A stretch of 64,000 bases of DNA from Gavia stellata. Lineage: Eukaryota; Chordata; Aves; Gaviiformes; Gaviidae. The translations under genes were made by a program, and so were the position numbers. The notes beneath the pieces were generated by a model, which ran no database searches, was not told where the DNA came from, and was given only the letters and a program-made list of their open reading frames with translations. The DNA lies in assembly GCF_030936135.1 (NCBI RefSeq), contig NC_082612.1, positions 16,909,001 through 16,973,000 of the forward strand. The letters run 5' to 3'. Positions 1 to 13,110 of the stretch are shown piece by piece (positions within the stretch are counted from its first letter, which is position 1; each line of letters begins with the position of its first letter).

Positions 1-2355
1 TCTGCACCTCCTATGACTCTTCTGACTAAGGCGTTACCTTTTTACGTCTAGGTTAGGTATTGGACTCTCTTGCTCCCGTGTCTGGTCTTGTACGTGTCTG
101 CGTGCTCACATCACTAACCGTTCTTTTTTCTGAGGTGGTGCTTTGACAAGAGGTCCTTCTCTGCAGCTGTAGAGCCTGTTCCCTCTGATCCTAGCAAAGG
201 GGCCATAAGGCAGCTACTTGCTATTATCTTAGAGGGAAAGGAGATCGTGACTAATACTGGTCTTGAGAATACTGAATTGTCCTAATTCAGAAACTCAGGC
301 TACCTGCAGTGATTCCAGAATTTCAGAGTAAGGACTAGTTTCGCTCATCTTGAGCTTCAGTAATCAGGATGGTGGTGTTCATCAAGCTCTTTGCTGACTT
401 CCCAGTGGGCCAGAACCATTTACTGATGAAAGGTCTGTCTTATTCAGCCTTTCCCAGAGTGCTGTCTATAATGGTAGCTCACCTCCAATGGATTAGTGTA
501 GGTTTCTTCTTACTGTGACAACTGATTTGTTGAAAGGTGGATTACAAGTCATGTCCTAAACCGCTGTGGACTGCCTTACGTCTGTTTTCACTTGACCTCG
601 GAATGAACCAAAAAAACTGAACGCTTGCTATTCCCTGGACTCGGTATGTGTTGTAATTAATCTTTCTGAGGATCTTTTTCTGATAAGGAAAGATTTATTA
701 CTATAACTGGCCCGTTGTTGTAATAAGATCTATTTGTACTTACGGTACAATGCCCTGTGCCAGAGCTTGCCTACAGAGTTTACAGACTTATCCCTCACAG
801 TGCTGAGTTTTCAGAATTGGGTCAGTGTCTTCCTTTTTTGGTTGGAAGTCCCCTACATTATCTGCATGATATCTTCTTCATTCAGATCATGAAAACTAAT
901 GTCTTACTCCTCAGCTGGAGAGTTCATTTTTGGGATCTGAGAGTGCCAGGGTCTCTGGGTTTCCTAGGGAGCTGGAACTTTGTGACTTCTGATAGTTGTT
1001 CTGGATGGAGTCATGGTGCAGGATGTGGGGTAGCCTTCCTCAAGATGATGATACTGTCTGAGTACCTGTTTCCCTTTGCCCCCTCCTCTTTAACTCTCTA
1101 AGCCTTTGGGATTTAGCAACAGGAGGGGATGGAAAGCATCCTGTCCCTCAAACCTCTTCACTTAGTGTCTATATGAGTTGGGGGTGTGTGGCTTGTTAAA
1201 GCGGTTACATTTCTGGGCTCCGAGTAGTAAGATTCATAGTTTTCAAACTGAATCCCACCTTGGATGCTGCTGTAGGAGCATGTAAGATACAGTCCTGACG
1301 GTCCAAATACTGAAGGTACTCAAAACCAGAGGAGAAACAGAAGCACCAATGTAAATGGCTTTTCAGGAATATGCAAGGGACCAGTAGCAGAGGAAATAAT
1401 CCAGTCTTTCTTTCATTTCTTTTGCAGTTCTTTATTGGTTCTCCTGACACTAAAATATTCTGTTACCCAGCTCAGTGGTGTATACGTGCTACACTTTGGG
1501 CATAATTTTGGGGTTTTTAATACCCACAGAGGCTTTGAAAATGGTGATGAGAGCTGTGCCGCGCAGCATCCTGAGTGCTTTCAGGGTCTTTGTGACCAGG
1601 CTGGGAAGAAGCTAATCGTTCTTCGTGAAATCTCAGGCTGTTCAAATTCCCGGTGAGCAAACGGATGTTAAAAGAGCCATCAGATGGCAAGGGAGGGCAG
1701 AAATAGTGGTGTTCCGCACATAACAGCAGCCTTGGAGATAGTTACTAATTTTGTTTGACTGCTGAATGAATTCCCGTCAGCCTTGTTATATCTACATCAG
1801 TAGACTGCATCTATAGTCTCCTTAAAATTGGAATAGTTTCTTTTTGTACTTTCTGGCAGTGGTGTGAATTTGCAATTTTACATAAATGATGAATGACCTC
1901 AGTTTCAGGGTCTTGAAAACTTTTTATAAAATCTAATTTCATCATCTTATTTTAATGAAAAAAGATGCTTTAACAGCTGCAGAAGGCACAGTCCACGTAC
2001 GTAGCAGTGCTCTTTGCTCATTGTGCTTATTTTGCAGTTTTGTTTTTGTTTCAGCTGCCACCTCTTCAGTGACTCAGCAGTTTGAGAGACGGGTTTAGCG
2101 GAGCAGGCACTTCTTTTTGTACCCTTTTGTTAGGCAAGCAGAGCAATAGCCCTCCTTTTGCAGCTTCTTTGAAACAGGCATAATGTAACTTAGTCATGTG
2201 GTTCATACAAAATAAAATAGACTTTGCCATCTCCTTGTCTTCCACTGGGCTAGGCAGCTGGGCTGGACAGCAGCACCGCTGTCTGAGCACCGGGTAAGCG
2301 GTATGTGTGCTCAGAGCAGGGAGAGATGCGGATGCAACCACTGTGATGAGCTAAA

Positions 2356-2419
2356 GTTTCTTTTCTTTTTTTTTTTTCCCCTTCTTCTCTTTTTCTTTTC
2401 TTTTTTTTTTCTTTTCTTT
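2356..2419 (+). repeat. Polypyrimidine (T/C) low-complexity tract
   Basis: About 64 bases are almost entirely T and C, with long T runs interrupted by C. It is simple sequence inside the ARHGAP10 intron. No terminal repeats or target-site duplications were seen around it. Confidence 0.85.
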
Positions 2420-3730
2420 GCATGATTCCAGGGAACGCAGCCCCCTCATTTTTTTCTAAAAGGAACAGCAGTATGCTACAAGCTTATAGATGTACACACT
2501 TCATTTTTTGCTTTGTCTAAATTATCATTTAAAAATGCTTTAACTTAGGACAGCTGCTGTAGACGTTAGCTTCAGATTTACCAGACTGGCGTGAAAGATC
2601 ATTTCACTAATGTATTAGCTGCTTCACTGAGAGTTCACAATCCAAGTTTAACAAAACCTCCATTTCAGTGCTGGCTGATGTGTTCTGTATAAATGAGGGT
2701 TCAGGAATGTTGTGTGCATGTTACATACTTGAAATTTTGGGGGTGGAGTTTCTTTTCAGAGGGAATATGCTTGAGGAAATTCTGTCGTCTGTTTTGTCTC
2801 CAGCTTTGCTGCAACTATGACAATTTCTAGAATTTTGTCCATATATTTTTCTGCTTCCCAGCCTCACCAAGGCAGAGGGGTTTTAACATGCAGGAAGATC
2901 CTTGTCTGGTGGTGGAGAGTATTGGATTGCATATCGAATCAGAAACAGCCGACACGTTTTGATATACTGTGTCATCTTACAATGAAACCTTTTAAGAGCA
3001 CTTTCATTGAGTTTATGTCAGCCAGACACCGTGATACGACAGCCATGGGGCTGCCAAACCCGTCTCTGAAACAACCCTTTTTTTCTCAGGAGTTGCAGTG
3101 TAGATTCTTTTTACAGAGTCTCTTCCTCGCTCTGAAGATAAGAGGCTGCTCTTTAGCTGTGTTACCTTAGGAACCAGCCAGATAAACATCCAATAAAATC
3201 TTGTTTTCAGGAGTTTGTTTCTGAATATCAGTACAAAATCTCTAGCTTATTTTCAGGAAGGCCATTTCCCCCCCTCCCTTCTCCCAGCGTTCACTATGCC
3301 AGACAATAGCATTTTTTCTCAAAGAGAGATGGTTATGTCAGGCTTTTTATTTTTTTCTTCTCCCCACAGGAAATGCATTGCCTTCGTTTTAGCCCTTAGG
3401 AGAAATGATTTCTTCAACATACCTTCTTAAAGTTGAGATGCTATATGATAAGATATTCAATACTTTCTAATATATCATCATCTTGACAAACAAGGCGTGC
3501 AAAGCTTTATAGCAAGGTAACTTTGATATCACATGAATCTTTTAAAGAAAAAAAAAAATAAAGTACAGCAGTTTGTCGCTTACACACCACAACATTGGAA
3601 CTGATTTTTCCTACTGAGTAAAACCTTCTGTTTTAATAATAAAATTAAGTGGTTCCTGAGATAGCCAAGTACAGTAAATAAAAAAAACCCCTGAAATTCT
3701 AGAATGTGCTTAATATTTAAAGCTTTAAAT

Positions 3731-3752
3731 TTTTTTCTTCTTCTTCTTCTTA
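3731..3752 (+). repeat. (TTC)n microsatellite ending in an AG
   Basis: A short run of TTC units follows a T-rich stretch and is followed directly by TAG. It resembles a splice acceptor by composition, but the sequence after it encodes nothing recognisable, so it is listed as simple repeat only. Confidence 0.8.
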
Positions 3753-6700
3753 GCATGGTGAAGCTATTGATATTGAAAAATGGTTTTTCCCCCTGTTGAA
3801 TCCGGGAGCATGATCTCTTGCTCGGTAACCCAGAGCTGAAGGTGACAGGCAAACTCAGGAGCCGTGCTGCAGTGCTTTCCCTACAGCTGAAATGTATTAA
3901 GGGAATTCATCAAAAAGTGGGGGAAGGAACAGCCTGGCGCTCCACGTACCTGCACTTCTGGAGTGTTTTTCCGCTAGAACTGTTGGAGTGGCTCAGAATT
4001 CATAGAAAACCTGCCAGTTTTTACATGCTTTTACATAATGCTGCCTGGTAAAGGACAGTGTAGTCTTACTAGTTGATAGATTACCCTTCTTTTTTGAGTC
4101 TCTGGAACTTGAGAAATAAACATGCCATAACATGGATCTGAACATTTTATTTCATCTTCTGTTCCTTTATTTGCACACCTTTCCTCTTTTTTTCTTTTTC
4201 TTTCCTCTCCAAGTCTCAGTGAGAAACCATCTGGTATTTATTCCAAGTGTTCTTACAAATGATTGTTGCTTTCCTGCGTCGGAGGGTATCTTTTGTGTCT
4301 TCTCTGTTCTGAATATTGTTTTGAAATCATTAATCCTGTGTCTTACGTGCAGGCGGTGTGTGTTGTTCTAGCGCTGATCAAGTAAGTTGCATTGATCAAT
4401 ATGATGCGTGTTTCAATGAAATATTTAATAAATGGAAGATTTTATTATTCATGTGTTGAAAACCGAACAAGACACATCTGAGGTATGCACTAGAGAAGAC
4501 TACTCAGTAGAGTATTTTTGAATCATGACTAGTTTGCATTAGAAACATTTTAATACTCTTCTGGCAATATACTTGGAATATTATTTTTCTATTTTCTGTA
4601 GTTCTACAGGTTTCAGAAATGAGCCTGACACCAGTCTTAATGTTGGAATTGATTTGAATTGAATAAATAGGAGCACGAGGAAAATGTGTTTTCTTTAAAT
4701 ATCAGCATTATTTTAACTGTAATAGTTTAGTCTATGCAAGGATACTTTTTTTAAGTCACTTTTGAAAAACTTTTGTCTTAGGTTCACCTTCTATGTTACT
4801 AAGTTAAAATGAATTCTGCATGTATATATTATGTGCAGAATGAGGGAGAAATAATCTACTTTCTAGCAAAATTTATAAACTTTACAAACTTTACAGTACC
4901 ATTGAGAAATTTTTTATCCTCAGTATTTAGAGAAAATAATACAAATGCTGCTGTTCACTTTTTCTTTTCTTCTCTGAATGAAGTCACTTTCAGCTGAAGG
5001 TTTTTGTTCTACCTGAGGAAAATTTTTCAATGATTTGATAAAAATGGAAGGAAGAGGACAAGTTCAAATAAAAGTAAACCCCAAAATTATGTAGCTGCTG
5101 GTCTCCAAAGGTATGCAATTATTGGAAGATGTAAATAATTGTGTAGTAGAAGATTCAGAAGTGGTAAAGCAGACTAGATGTCCTCTTCCCAAAGTTGAGC
5201 GTGAAGTATGTTTTTAGTCAGCACAATCCAGCTTTTCATTCAGTTTACTACATATGATTCCTTCCTTTATTTGGTAAATCTGATAGTGTAAAAGCAAAGC
5301 ATGTTTTGATAAACCCTTCTGGTTATGATTCCAGCACATTTAGGTTTCATTTTTATTAGTGGAATTAACTGTAGAATGCTGTTTTCGTACACTGTGAATT
5401 CCAGTTTTCATCCAAATGCTGTCTGACACAGATCCAAAGTAAAAACTATTGTCTTGTTAAATAAGGAATGTGCCATTCACCATTTTATAATGTACTAAAT
5501 TTAAAAATTGATAATCAAAATAAATGTCTGCATAACTATGTAATTGCTAGAATGACTATGAGCTATATTGGCTAGGAAAATCAGTTTGTAAAAGTTGACT
5601 TTGGTTGTAAACCATGTTATGCAAACCAACAATAGTGATCCTTTCTTCTAGAAATTAAATATCATGGTGCACAAGAAGATTAAAATCAGCTATGGAAGTT
5701 AGGTTTCCTGCTTTCCTTTATTCATTTACAATTATAACTGGGGTGATTGTTGACGCCTTTTTTGCTTTTGGTCAATCCACCTTGATTAGGTGTGCATTTA
5801 CACCCCCACAAAAAAAAAACCCTTCTTGACTGAAGTCCTAGATTTTGGAGGTACTTTGCCGATTTTTGCTAAGAGATGAATCTTGGAATAAGACGAACTG
5901 ATAAATGCTGTATTGTGGAGTCTGTACTTCTGAGTGATGATTCCTGTGTGAAAGCTGTGTGCGAGTTATTTTAATTCTGTTTCTGCTTAGAAACTGCTTG
6001 AAGTCCAGCTCTTTGTTCCAGAGATAGGCTGACATTAAATATTTGGACTATTTGTTGTTTTGTCCATGCAGTGAAAGAAAGCCTTCCAGTGCTGGAACGC
6101 GTTAGTTCTTTAAGGTGTAAAATTATGAACATTCTTTATATTGGGGAGGACTTTGTATGTTTTTCAATGACTAATAGAACTTTTAACTTTGGCTGCTATT
6201 TCTTCTCCTCTTGTGGCAACTATGTGTTCAGCCATTAATTTAATACATATTTGAACGGTCTGTTTGTGAGGGCAGCCACTGAGGCAGTATCTACACAGTT
6301 ATGCGAATGAGATCTCAATCCAGAGCCAGCATTGTGATCCCAATGTTGTAATAGCTGCAGCCCCTTTTGAAATCTTCCCAGTCGTACATGCCTTGGTACA
6401 GCACTGAGAAGATTTTTAAATAGATTCATCAAAACTTGTAAAGGCAAAGTGGCAGCTCAAATAATAGCCTGCTATATGCAGTTTCATTGTATCTGTCTTT
6501 ATTAGATGAGGAATGTGGAATTTTGTCTTTTTATTGGTTATGTCACACACCTCAGGTAATTCGTCTTAGCTAAGGATGTAGGGCATGTAGGAGAAATACT
6601 TTCAAGGAGGAAATGCAGAATCATACGATGGCCATGTCTGCAAAATCAGCTCGACATTATTATTGGTTTTGAATTTGACGATCTAACTAGTTATCTAGTT

Positions 6701-6778
6701 ATAAAGATTCAAACATTTTGGTATGAAAAGAAATGTTATTCACCTTGTTAATTCTGCCTTGAATATATTTCCTCTTAG

Positions 6779-6910
6779 TCCTGGTCAAAGCCGCCCATCG
6801 ATGGTCTCGTGGATGAATACTCCCTCTGCTAACCCAGCTGCCACAAATACTGCACCATCCACTTTCTTCTTCCCTAACCCTGCCACTGGGAGCGACAGAG
6901 CAGTGGAAAG
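6779..6910 (+). CDS. ARHGAP10: ARHGAP10 internal exon, Ser/Thr/Pro-rich linker before the SH3 domain
   Basis: This is a 132-bp coding exon of ARHGAP10 (GRAF2), a GTPase-activating protein for Rho-family GTPases that also has BAR, PH and SH3 domains and acts at membranes and the actin cytoskeleton. It is bounded by a CCTCTTAG acceptor and an AAAG|GTATGA donor. It enters with one base of a split codon and leaves with two, so both flanking introns are phase 2. The 44 encoded residues are rich in Ser, Thr, Pro and Asn with no fold visible (near the start, RPSMVSWMNTPSAN), as expected for the disordered linker between the RhoGAP and SH3 domains. The assignment rests on frame continuity with the SH3 exons at 8349 and 17829. 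Because the exon is symmetric, skipping it would keep the frame. The linker alone would not identify the gene. Confidence 0.88.
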
Positions 6911-8348
6911 GTATGATGTGCACTTCAACTTCTGCTGGTTATTTATTTGCCTCCTTTTTTCTGTATCTTTTTTAAAATAGCTAATTCATATCTTCTGCAG
7001 TATGTGAATGATTATCTCAGATCAAGACATGCAACCTTAGTGATTTTGACAGAATAACTGTCCACTTCGTCTTATTTTTCCTTTGAACACCTTCCTTGTA
7101 GAAGGCACCCAGATTGAGCCAGTGACTTGTTGGTTAATACAAGCAGACTTTGATTTGGGGGCGTCTCTCTACTGCAGTGATTCTCTTACAGTGTCTTTTA
7201 AAATATTCTTTCTTTTCCATAGCCACCCATGTCAAATTTAAGTTTCTCAACGCAGCCTTGCCTCCGAAAGACTTTCCCATGTCTTTACCTCTCTTTGTGG
7301 TTTCATTCTTTTCTTTCACTCTTTTGGCCTGCTTTCCTTCCATCCCGTTTCTGTTGTTGTCCGTCTTTTGAAGTATTTTCACTTTTTCCTTTGAAGGTCT
7401 TTCACCATCTTAGCTTTTTCCTTCAAGTTTTATAATATTTGCTTCTCTAATTAAAGTAGTTGGGTATATTCATAAATTCTTTCCAACACATAGTGACAAA
7501 ATTCCGTTTCTCATTACCGGTTGCATTTTGCACCAGAACTGCATTGTCTGTTTGACTGCAAGTTCCTTGGGGCAGGGAGAATGTTTCCCAATGTTTTATG
7601 TGTAGTTGTTGTTGCCTGGGCTTAACAAAAGATGATTTAATAGTGTGGGTGCTGTGTCTAAACAGAGCATCATTGGGCAGCAGCAAACTGTCAGTTCGCA
7701 AAGGCATGATTAAATAAGACGTGCCAAAAATACTTATATATTCCAAAATCTCTGCTTACGGTACTTAGAGAAATAAATACTTTGGACAAATTCATATTGA
7801 TGGCTTATTACTGAGCATCCTGCGAACACCTCCTAAAGACTGACTGAAATGTTGGAAATCGTACTGCATTTAGGACAAAACAGCATCTTCAGTAGTCTAG
7901 TAATGTTGTATTGTAAATGAACAAAGAAAGCAAATTCTGTACAGTGAAAATTCAGTGAAAAGCTGAATTGCAAGATTCATGAACAAACATTTCAGAAGAT
8001 ATAATGATGATTAGTCTATAAATTAAGTACAGTATACTTTGCCTACTATTGATTTTATTGCTGATTAGCAGTTGGCAAAATTTTAACTGCAGTTGAAAGT
8101 CGAGTTTAACTATCATAAAAATAAGTGTGCATAAAGTTGGGAGCATGATATTCAGAAATGCCAACAGTAAGCTGTGAAGCTTCAGCTTTGGCATTTGTAT
8201 GTATGAATTATAAGCTTGTAATGATGCATGTGAGATTGTGTTTAAAGTTTTAGTTATCTCCAAATGAGAATGGAGAGAGAAAGATTGAGAAAGGAGAGTG
8301 TCCTCATAATGATAAAAAATTACTAAAATTCGTAATTTCATTTTTCAG
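6911..8348 (+). other. ARHGAP10: ARHGAP10 intron between linker exon and first SH3 exon
   Basis: This 1.4-kb phase-2 intron has GT at 6911 and a TTTTTCAG acceptor ending at 8348. It includes a pyrimidine-rich zone around 7200-7440. No RNA gene or mobile element was recognised in it. Confidence 0.85.
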
Positions 8349-8440
8349 CATTGCCCACCGAAAAGCAAGAGCAGTTTATCCATGCGAAGCAGAACATAGC
8401 TCTGAATTATCATTTCAGATAGGAGCGATTTTTGAAGATG
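8349..8440 (+). CDS. ARHGAP10: ARHGAP10 exon, N-terminal half of the C-terminal SH3 domain
   Basis: This 92-bp exon encodes the start of the SH3 domain of ARHGAP10. After a short basic lead (AHRKARA) comes the ALYDY-type motif, here AVYPCEAEHSSELSF, followed by IGAIFED. The SH3 domain of GRAF proteins binds proline-rich partners such as focal adhesion kinase and dynamin (family knowledge). The acceptor is TTTTTCAG at 8341-8348 and the donor is GATG|GTAAGT. The exon completes the codon split after 6910 (AG|C, Ser) and leaves one base (G) for the exon at 17829. The motif fits the GRAF family strongly. The neighbouring NR3C2 gene points to ARHGAP10 rather than ARHGAP26, which sits next to NR3C1 in vertebrates. 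Confidence 0.96.
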
Positions 8441-11400
8441 GTAAGTACTGCTTGAGTAAATATAAAGCAAGGAAAAACAAATTGACAAAACTGCTAAAAT
8501 GGCTTTGGATAAAAATACAAGCCTAACTGCTATTCTGCCAACGTTGCTGACGGCACACAGTTAGTGACGTAGAAGATTTCTGGTACGCAGAAGCTACTTA
8601 GCATATACTTAGCACTGTGAGGCAACGCCTTTGATTTCTGGTGAGTAGACACTTCCAGTTGGTCTGTTTTTTCAAGAGCATTTAAATGTGTTACAGAACC
8701 AAAAAAGGTTATTCAGCAATAGAGGAAAAACATCTTGGCCTATGAAACTGTATTTTTTTAAATGTGAACTATCATTGTAAAATAACATACGGGCTTTAAT
8801 TTAAAGAAAAAAAAAATCTGTTTAAGGATTTTCAAGCGAGCACAGCTCCAGGTGATCACTGGAGAGAAAAGGGAGTGTTTACTTTTTGGATCAAGGTGTG
8901 CCTTAGTGTGTGTATGTACTTGTAGAAAAAGGAATATTCACTGACGTGCAGAATGAAGGAAAGCCTGTGCTTAAAGATTTCTATGGACCCAAATATAGTA
9001 TTACATATGAACATCCAGAAGGCGATTCCTGCGCTCAAGGCTGTTGCTCCTCAGTGAGTTTCCATGGCTCTACTCTTCAGCAACTGCACAGGGACTTCAA
9101 ACTGATAGGAACGGTTTTAGTTTTTAAACCTTATGCCAATGACTACTATAATACACACTCTGAAGATGCAGACGATGACATTAGAGCGCAGTTTCTTCCT
9201 GTCGCAAGGAAATTTCTATTATAAGAAAGAGATGGTATGGAATGGCTCAACAGGGCCTGGATGAATTCAGCAATTCTCATTACTTGAATGCAATTTAATA
9301 GTAATTCTAAGCAGAAATTAATTCATAGCAGCAGCATGGTAAGACCATTGTTTGTTACAAGACCTTGATTAAAAATTACATTCATACTAAAAAACAGAAG
9401 ACTCTTAAGTTTGGCCAAATCTTCATCCAAGTTTTGTGCAGACTGGGGGATTCAGAGCAATCTGAGAATTACATCCCAAAGAACCTTGTGAGTACTGAGA
9501 CCAGTATTTCAGTCTTTCAGTCTGTCTAGAGGCAGAGGGGTAGTAAGAGGCATACTGGCCTCTAAAGAATCTGGAAATTCTGCAGTGATGCCTGTTTTCT
9601 TCTCATCCATTGTCAGCTTTTAGCTTGCTACCAGGTCAGAAATCTGATATGTGCTTTCCAGAGGGAAAGTGGTATTTAATTCTGCATGACCAAATGCACT
9701 TAGGGGATGTACTGCCCAGTCATTCAAGTACCACATGTGAGAATCTTTGGTTGGATGCCCAGTAAAGGAGGAGTATTCCAAATTCCCAGTTTACATCGAG
9801 CAGGAAAAAGAGAAAAGTACACAGTCTAAAACAGCTGGAAAACATCAACCTGCAGGCATTAAAAAGCTCACTAAATATGTCTTACATTTCCCAAAATGCA
9901 CCCTCTTAATTCTGTTAGCACTGGATCAAAAGTGTGTGGGGGAAAGTTTTTCTCATAAATGCAAATCTTTTCGTCCTTAACCCCCCCAACCCCTGTAGAA
10001 TGTTCCTAATTTGTTTAACGAGCTGAAACAAATGGGAAGCTCAGCAGAATCTTTTTTTTTTTTAGCATGTATATCAACAACAACAAAATTGCGCAGACAT
10101 AGACGTCTCCTTCCCCTTCTTTGTGATGCTTATTTTAAAGCAGACAGATCATAGGACATTCCTGTCCTCTGCCTCCTCCCAAAGAAGTAAATAGTAAGCC
10201 TGGTCCAGACTTCAGTTCTGCTTTTTTGGCAGCGCAGGGTGGTCTGGGGTCCCCACTGGGTTCTTCCCTGCTAGCACCCTCTTTACAAAACCATACTTGA
10301 TGTTTCCCATTAGAGCTGCCTTGCAGGCAAATCATGTCTGAATCAAGTTAGGTGGGAAACCTTTTGAAGATGAATTAGCTAAATGATTGCTCTTTTTAAA
10401 GTCTCTTTCAGCAGTTATTTTAATTTAAGTTTTTTAAAACATGACTGATAGGGATCTTAAGCAGACATAAAACTGCGTACAGGAAAAAAATCTAGTGCAT
10501 GTGGGGGGAGAGGATCTGATGCATAGAAGAGCAGCATTTCTAACACAGAACAGCAAGGGTTGCACACCTGTTGTCTTGGCATGCGATAAGAAAGTCTTTC
10601 AAGAAGCCGTTGCTTCTGTGTCATGCGTTTGAAAACAACGTTAAGATTCTTTTCTTGTGCAAAGAGCTCGCTAGAAGTTACGGCAAAGCTACCATGGTTT
10701 TGGTGCATTACAGCCTCAGTTGAGTTTTTCAGCTAGAGAGTTGGATTGTCCAAGAACAAGTACGGAATTTGACTCTTTGGCAACTGTGGAGAAATGTTTC
10801 AGCTGTAAGACTCTTTTTCCATATCATCATAGAAATAAGGTTGGAAGCTTGGGAAGAGGTTACATGGATTGCATTTTGAAAAACGAATTGCAGATTTCCA
10901 ATGGGAAAGATCACATTTCCTTAAACACATTTGGTTTGATTTATTCCACTGTTTCCTGGTTATTTTATAGGCATTGTCCTTGCCCTGCAGGGCTTTCAGC
11001 CTAAGGTAGGCTGTGGATTGGCAGAAAAAAGGAGGAGAGCATGCAAGTAGTAAGGCGGTAACTGGGCGTATGTAATAACTTAATGGTCATTCCATAATGG
11101 TTCCCAATAGGTTATGTCATGGATGGCTTTGTCAGTGGAGAAAGGTATTCTCATTAAAAGTGCAGACCAGTCTCCATATTTGAAACCTCCGAAATGCCTT
11201 CGCATAGGCCTTTTCTTTTAGCGCTAGGCACCCTTGTGTCTATGCTGGGATCAGATTCCAGTGAATCAATTCAGGTTCTTTAGTTACTCAATTTAAATTC
11301 CCATATGCCCTAATAAAGCCCCCAAATGAAGAATTAAAGTAATAATACATCAATTCTGCAGCTCTACCAATAACCTTAACTATCAAAGTGACAACGCATC

Positions 11401-11488
11401 AATCAAGTTGACATACAGCTAGTATCAACCATTAAAGTAACTGTTAAATTAATGTCTACTAAAAAGTGCTGCTTCCATTAGTGAAGGT

Positions 11489-11655
11489 TTTATCCGTCTC
11501 TCCTTTCTCCACCATGCCTGTCTCACTTTTCTAATCCTGTCTCTTTCACCTCTCGCTGTTTGTTTTTTCCTTTCTCTTCTCTCTCTTTTCTGCTTTGTGT
11601 CTGTCTTTTTTTCATTTCCCTTCCCTGTTCTTCTTCTGTTTCGTCTCTCTTGGTC
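11489..11655 (+). repeat. Long polypyrimidine-rich tract
   Basis: Roughly 167 bases are dominated by C and T on the + strand, with mixed CTCTTT and CTTCT words and few purines. It is low-complexity intronic sequence. The 69-residue basic frame read from the opposite strand here is an artefact of the purine-rich complement. Confidence 0.85.
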
Positions 11656-13059
11656 CATAGATGTTGATTGCAGCAGTTCTTTCTTACCTGTTATTATCCT
11701 GGACGAATCTTTCTGGCTGCTCTAGCCTGAGACAGGATAATGGCATTTAATGAAGTACAGTCTTGCACTTGCTGTAGCTGCTAAACCTAATATCGGTGCA
11801 AGAAGGTAAGAGTTTAACCTTTAGTCCTGCCTCCATGTCTTGTTTCTAAATGGGGAAAAAAATACCTGTTTGTGTCTCGGGCTGACAAGGTTAGATTTAC
11901 TGATATTTGAAATTAAGCTTTACATCACCTGATAGGAATCTGTATAGAATCTGAACATTTGCATGTTCAGATGTTCTCAATATTGCATGTATGTTGTGCT
12001 ACCCCAAATCCCACAGTCTTTCCATTAAAGTGTCATAGAATATAAACGCTAAGGTGCTATCTAGTAAGTTAAAAAGAAAAGGCAAAGTTTTCTATTTAAT
12101 TGAATTGTGTAAGAATATGAATAATGTAATCTGAACAATAACCACTGGATTTTTTTAAAAAAATCTTCGATTCATTTTAGCTTGCTGTGCCAATATTTTT
12201 ATTTCCCAGTTGCTGCAGGCTGTATTATTGACAGCACATAACAATATAATTCAAGTGGTTAGAGGCAAAGCTTGAAGAGTTTGCAGCTGGATAAGGGCAC
12301 ATATGGGAAGAAGCAGAGTATGATCTGAGATTGAGAGAGACATATGCTGGCTGTATATTTTTGTTGTTGTTGAAGCAGATATTCCCAATAATCATGGAAA
12401 GCATAATCAGACTGCCTGGCACTGAAACCTTGCCAGCCTTGGAGCCAAGTGTTATTAAATTTCTGGTTCTTGAAAGAGACTGCTTAGAAGTCAGTAAATG
12501 GGAATTTCACTAGGGAGAAGTGTTTTAGATAGGCTAAATGGTGTTTACACAACAAAATTCCTTGGCAGTATTGCTAGCAGGAAGGCTTCCTGAAAACTTG
12601 TCAAGATAGATCTCATCAAAGCTTTCTACAATTTTCAAAATCAGGTTTTAGGAGAGAGAAAACATGGGGAAAACTGAGAAAGTGTTTTGTTACAGTAATT
12701 CTCCTCAGGAAAGGTGTGGCACCGATCGTCCCTACCAAGCACAGCAGGAACACAAAAAGCCGTGTTCACACAGCCGTCGTCATCCCTCTCTGTCTTTCCT
12801 TGGGTAACAAAGTGCCAGCCTTAGTTAATGTCCCTGGTTTTGACTCCAGGGCACTCTCTTCCCTCTTACTCACACTGTGGCTTCTGGACTGTCTTTCTTT
12901 ATGGTACTGACAAATGAAGGATTTACATCAAAGAGAAGTAGTGCTCCCAAAATACTATATTGTACTGTATGTGCAAATAATGCTTTTGTTGAGGTAAAAT
13001 GAGGAGAAAGCTACTTCTTTATGCATCTTTTGTCTGTGGATTTCAAAGCACTTGGGAAC

Positions 13060-13110
13060 ATTCATGTGCATTAATTATCTCCATTTTACACCTGGAGAAA
13101 CTGAGTGTAC
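13060..13110 (+). repeat. MIR-like SINE fossil (core fragment)
   Basis: The words ATTATCTCCATTTTACA and GGAGAAACTGAG match the conserved core of MIR-type SINEs, whose consensus reads roughly 'tatccccattttacagatgaggaaactgag'. The similarity is short and the edges are unclear. A library search would settle it. Confidence 0.5.

Larger units (their letters stand above)
1..6778 (+). other. ARHGAP10: ARHGAP10 intron (3' part), no exon recognised
   Basis: This stretch lies upstream of the first recognisable ARHGAP10 exon and ends in a pyrimidine-rich tract and AG at 6777-6778. It contains only short chance reading frames with no family resemblance. It is moderately AT-rich, with a pyrimidine run near 2356-2419 and a TTC microsatellite near 3731-3752. 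An upstream ARHGAP10 exon could be hidden here, but I could not find one with a matching phase and recognisable protein, so I treat the whole stretch as intronic. Confidence 0.7.

Noticed and set aside
3731..3835. Possible exon after the TTC tract and TAG
   Set aside because: The open stretch after the acceptor-like AG is about 20 codons, ends in a stop, and resembles no part of ARHGAP10.
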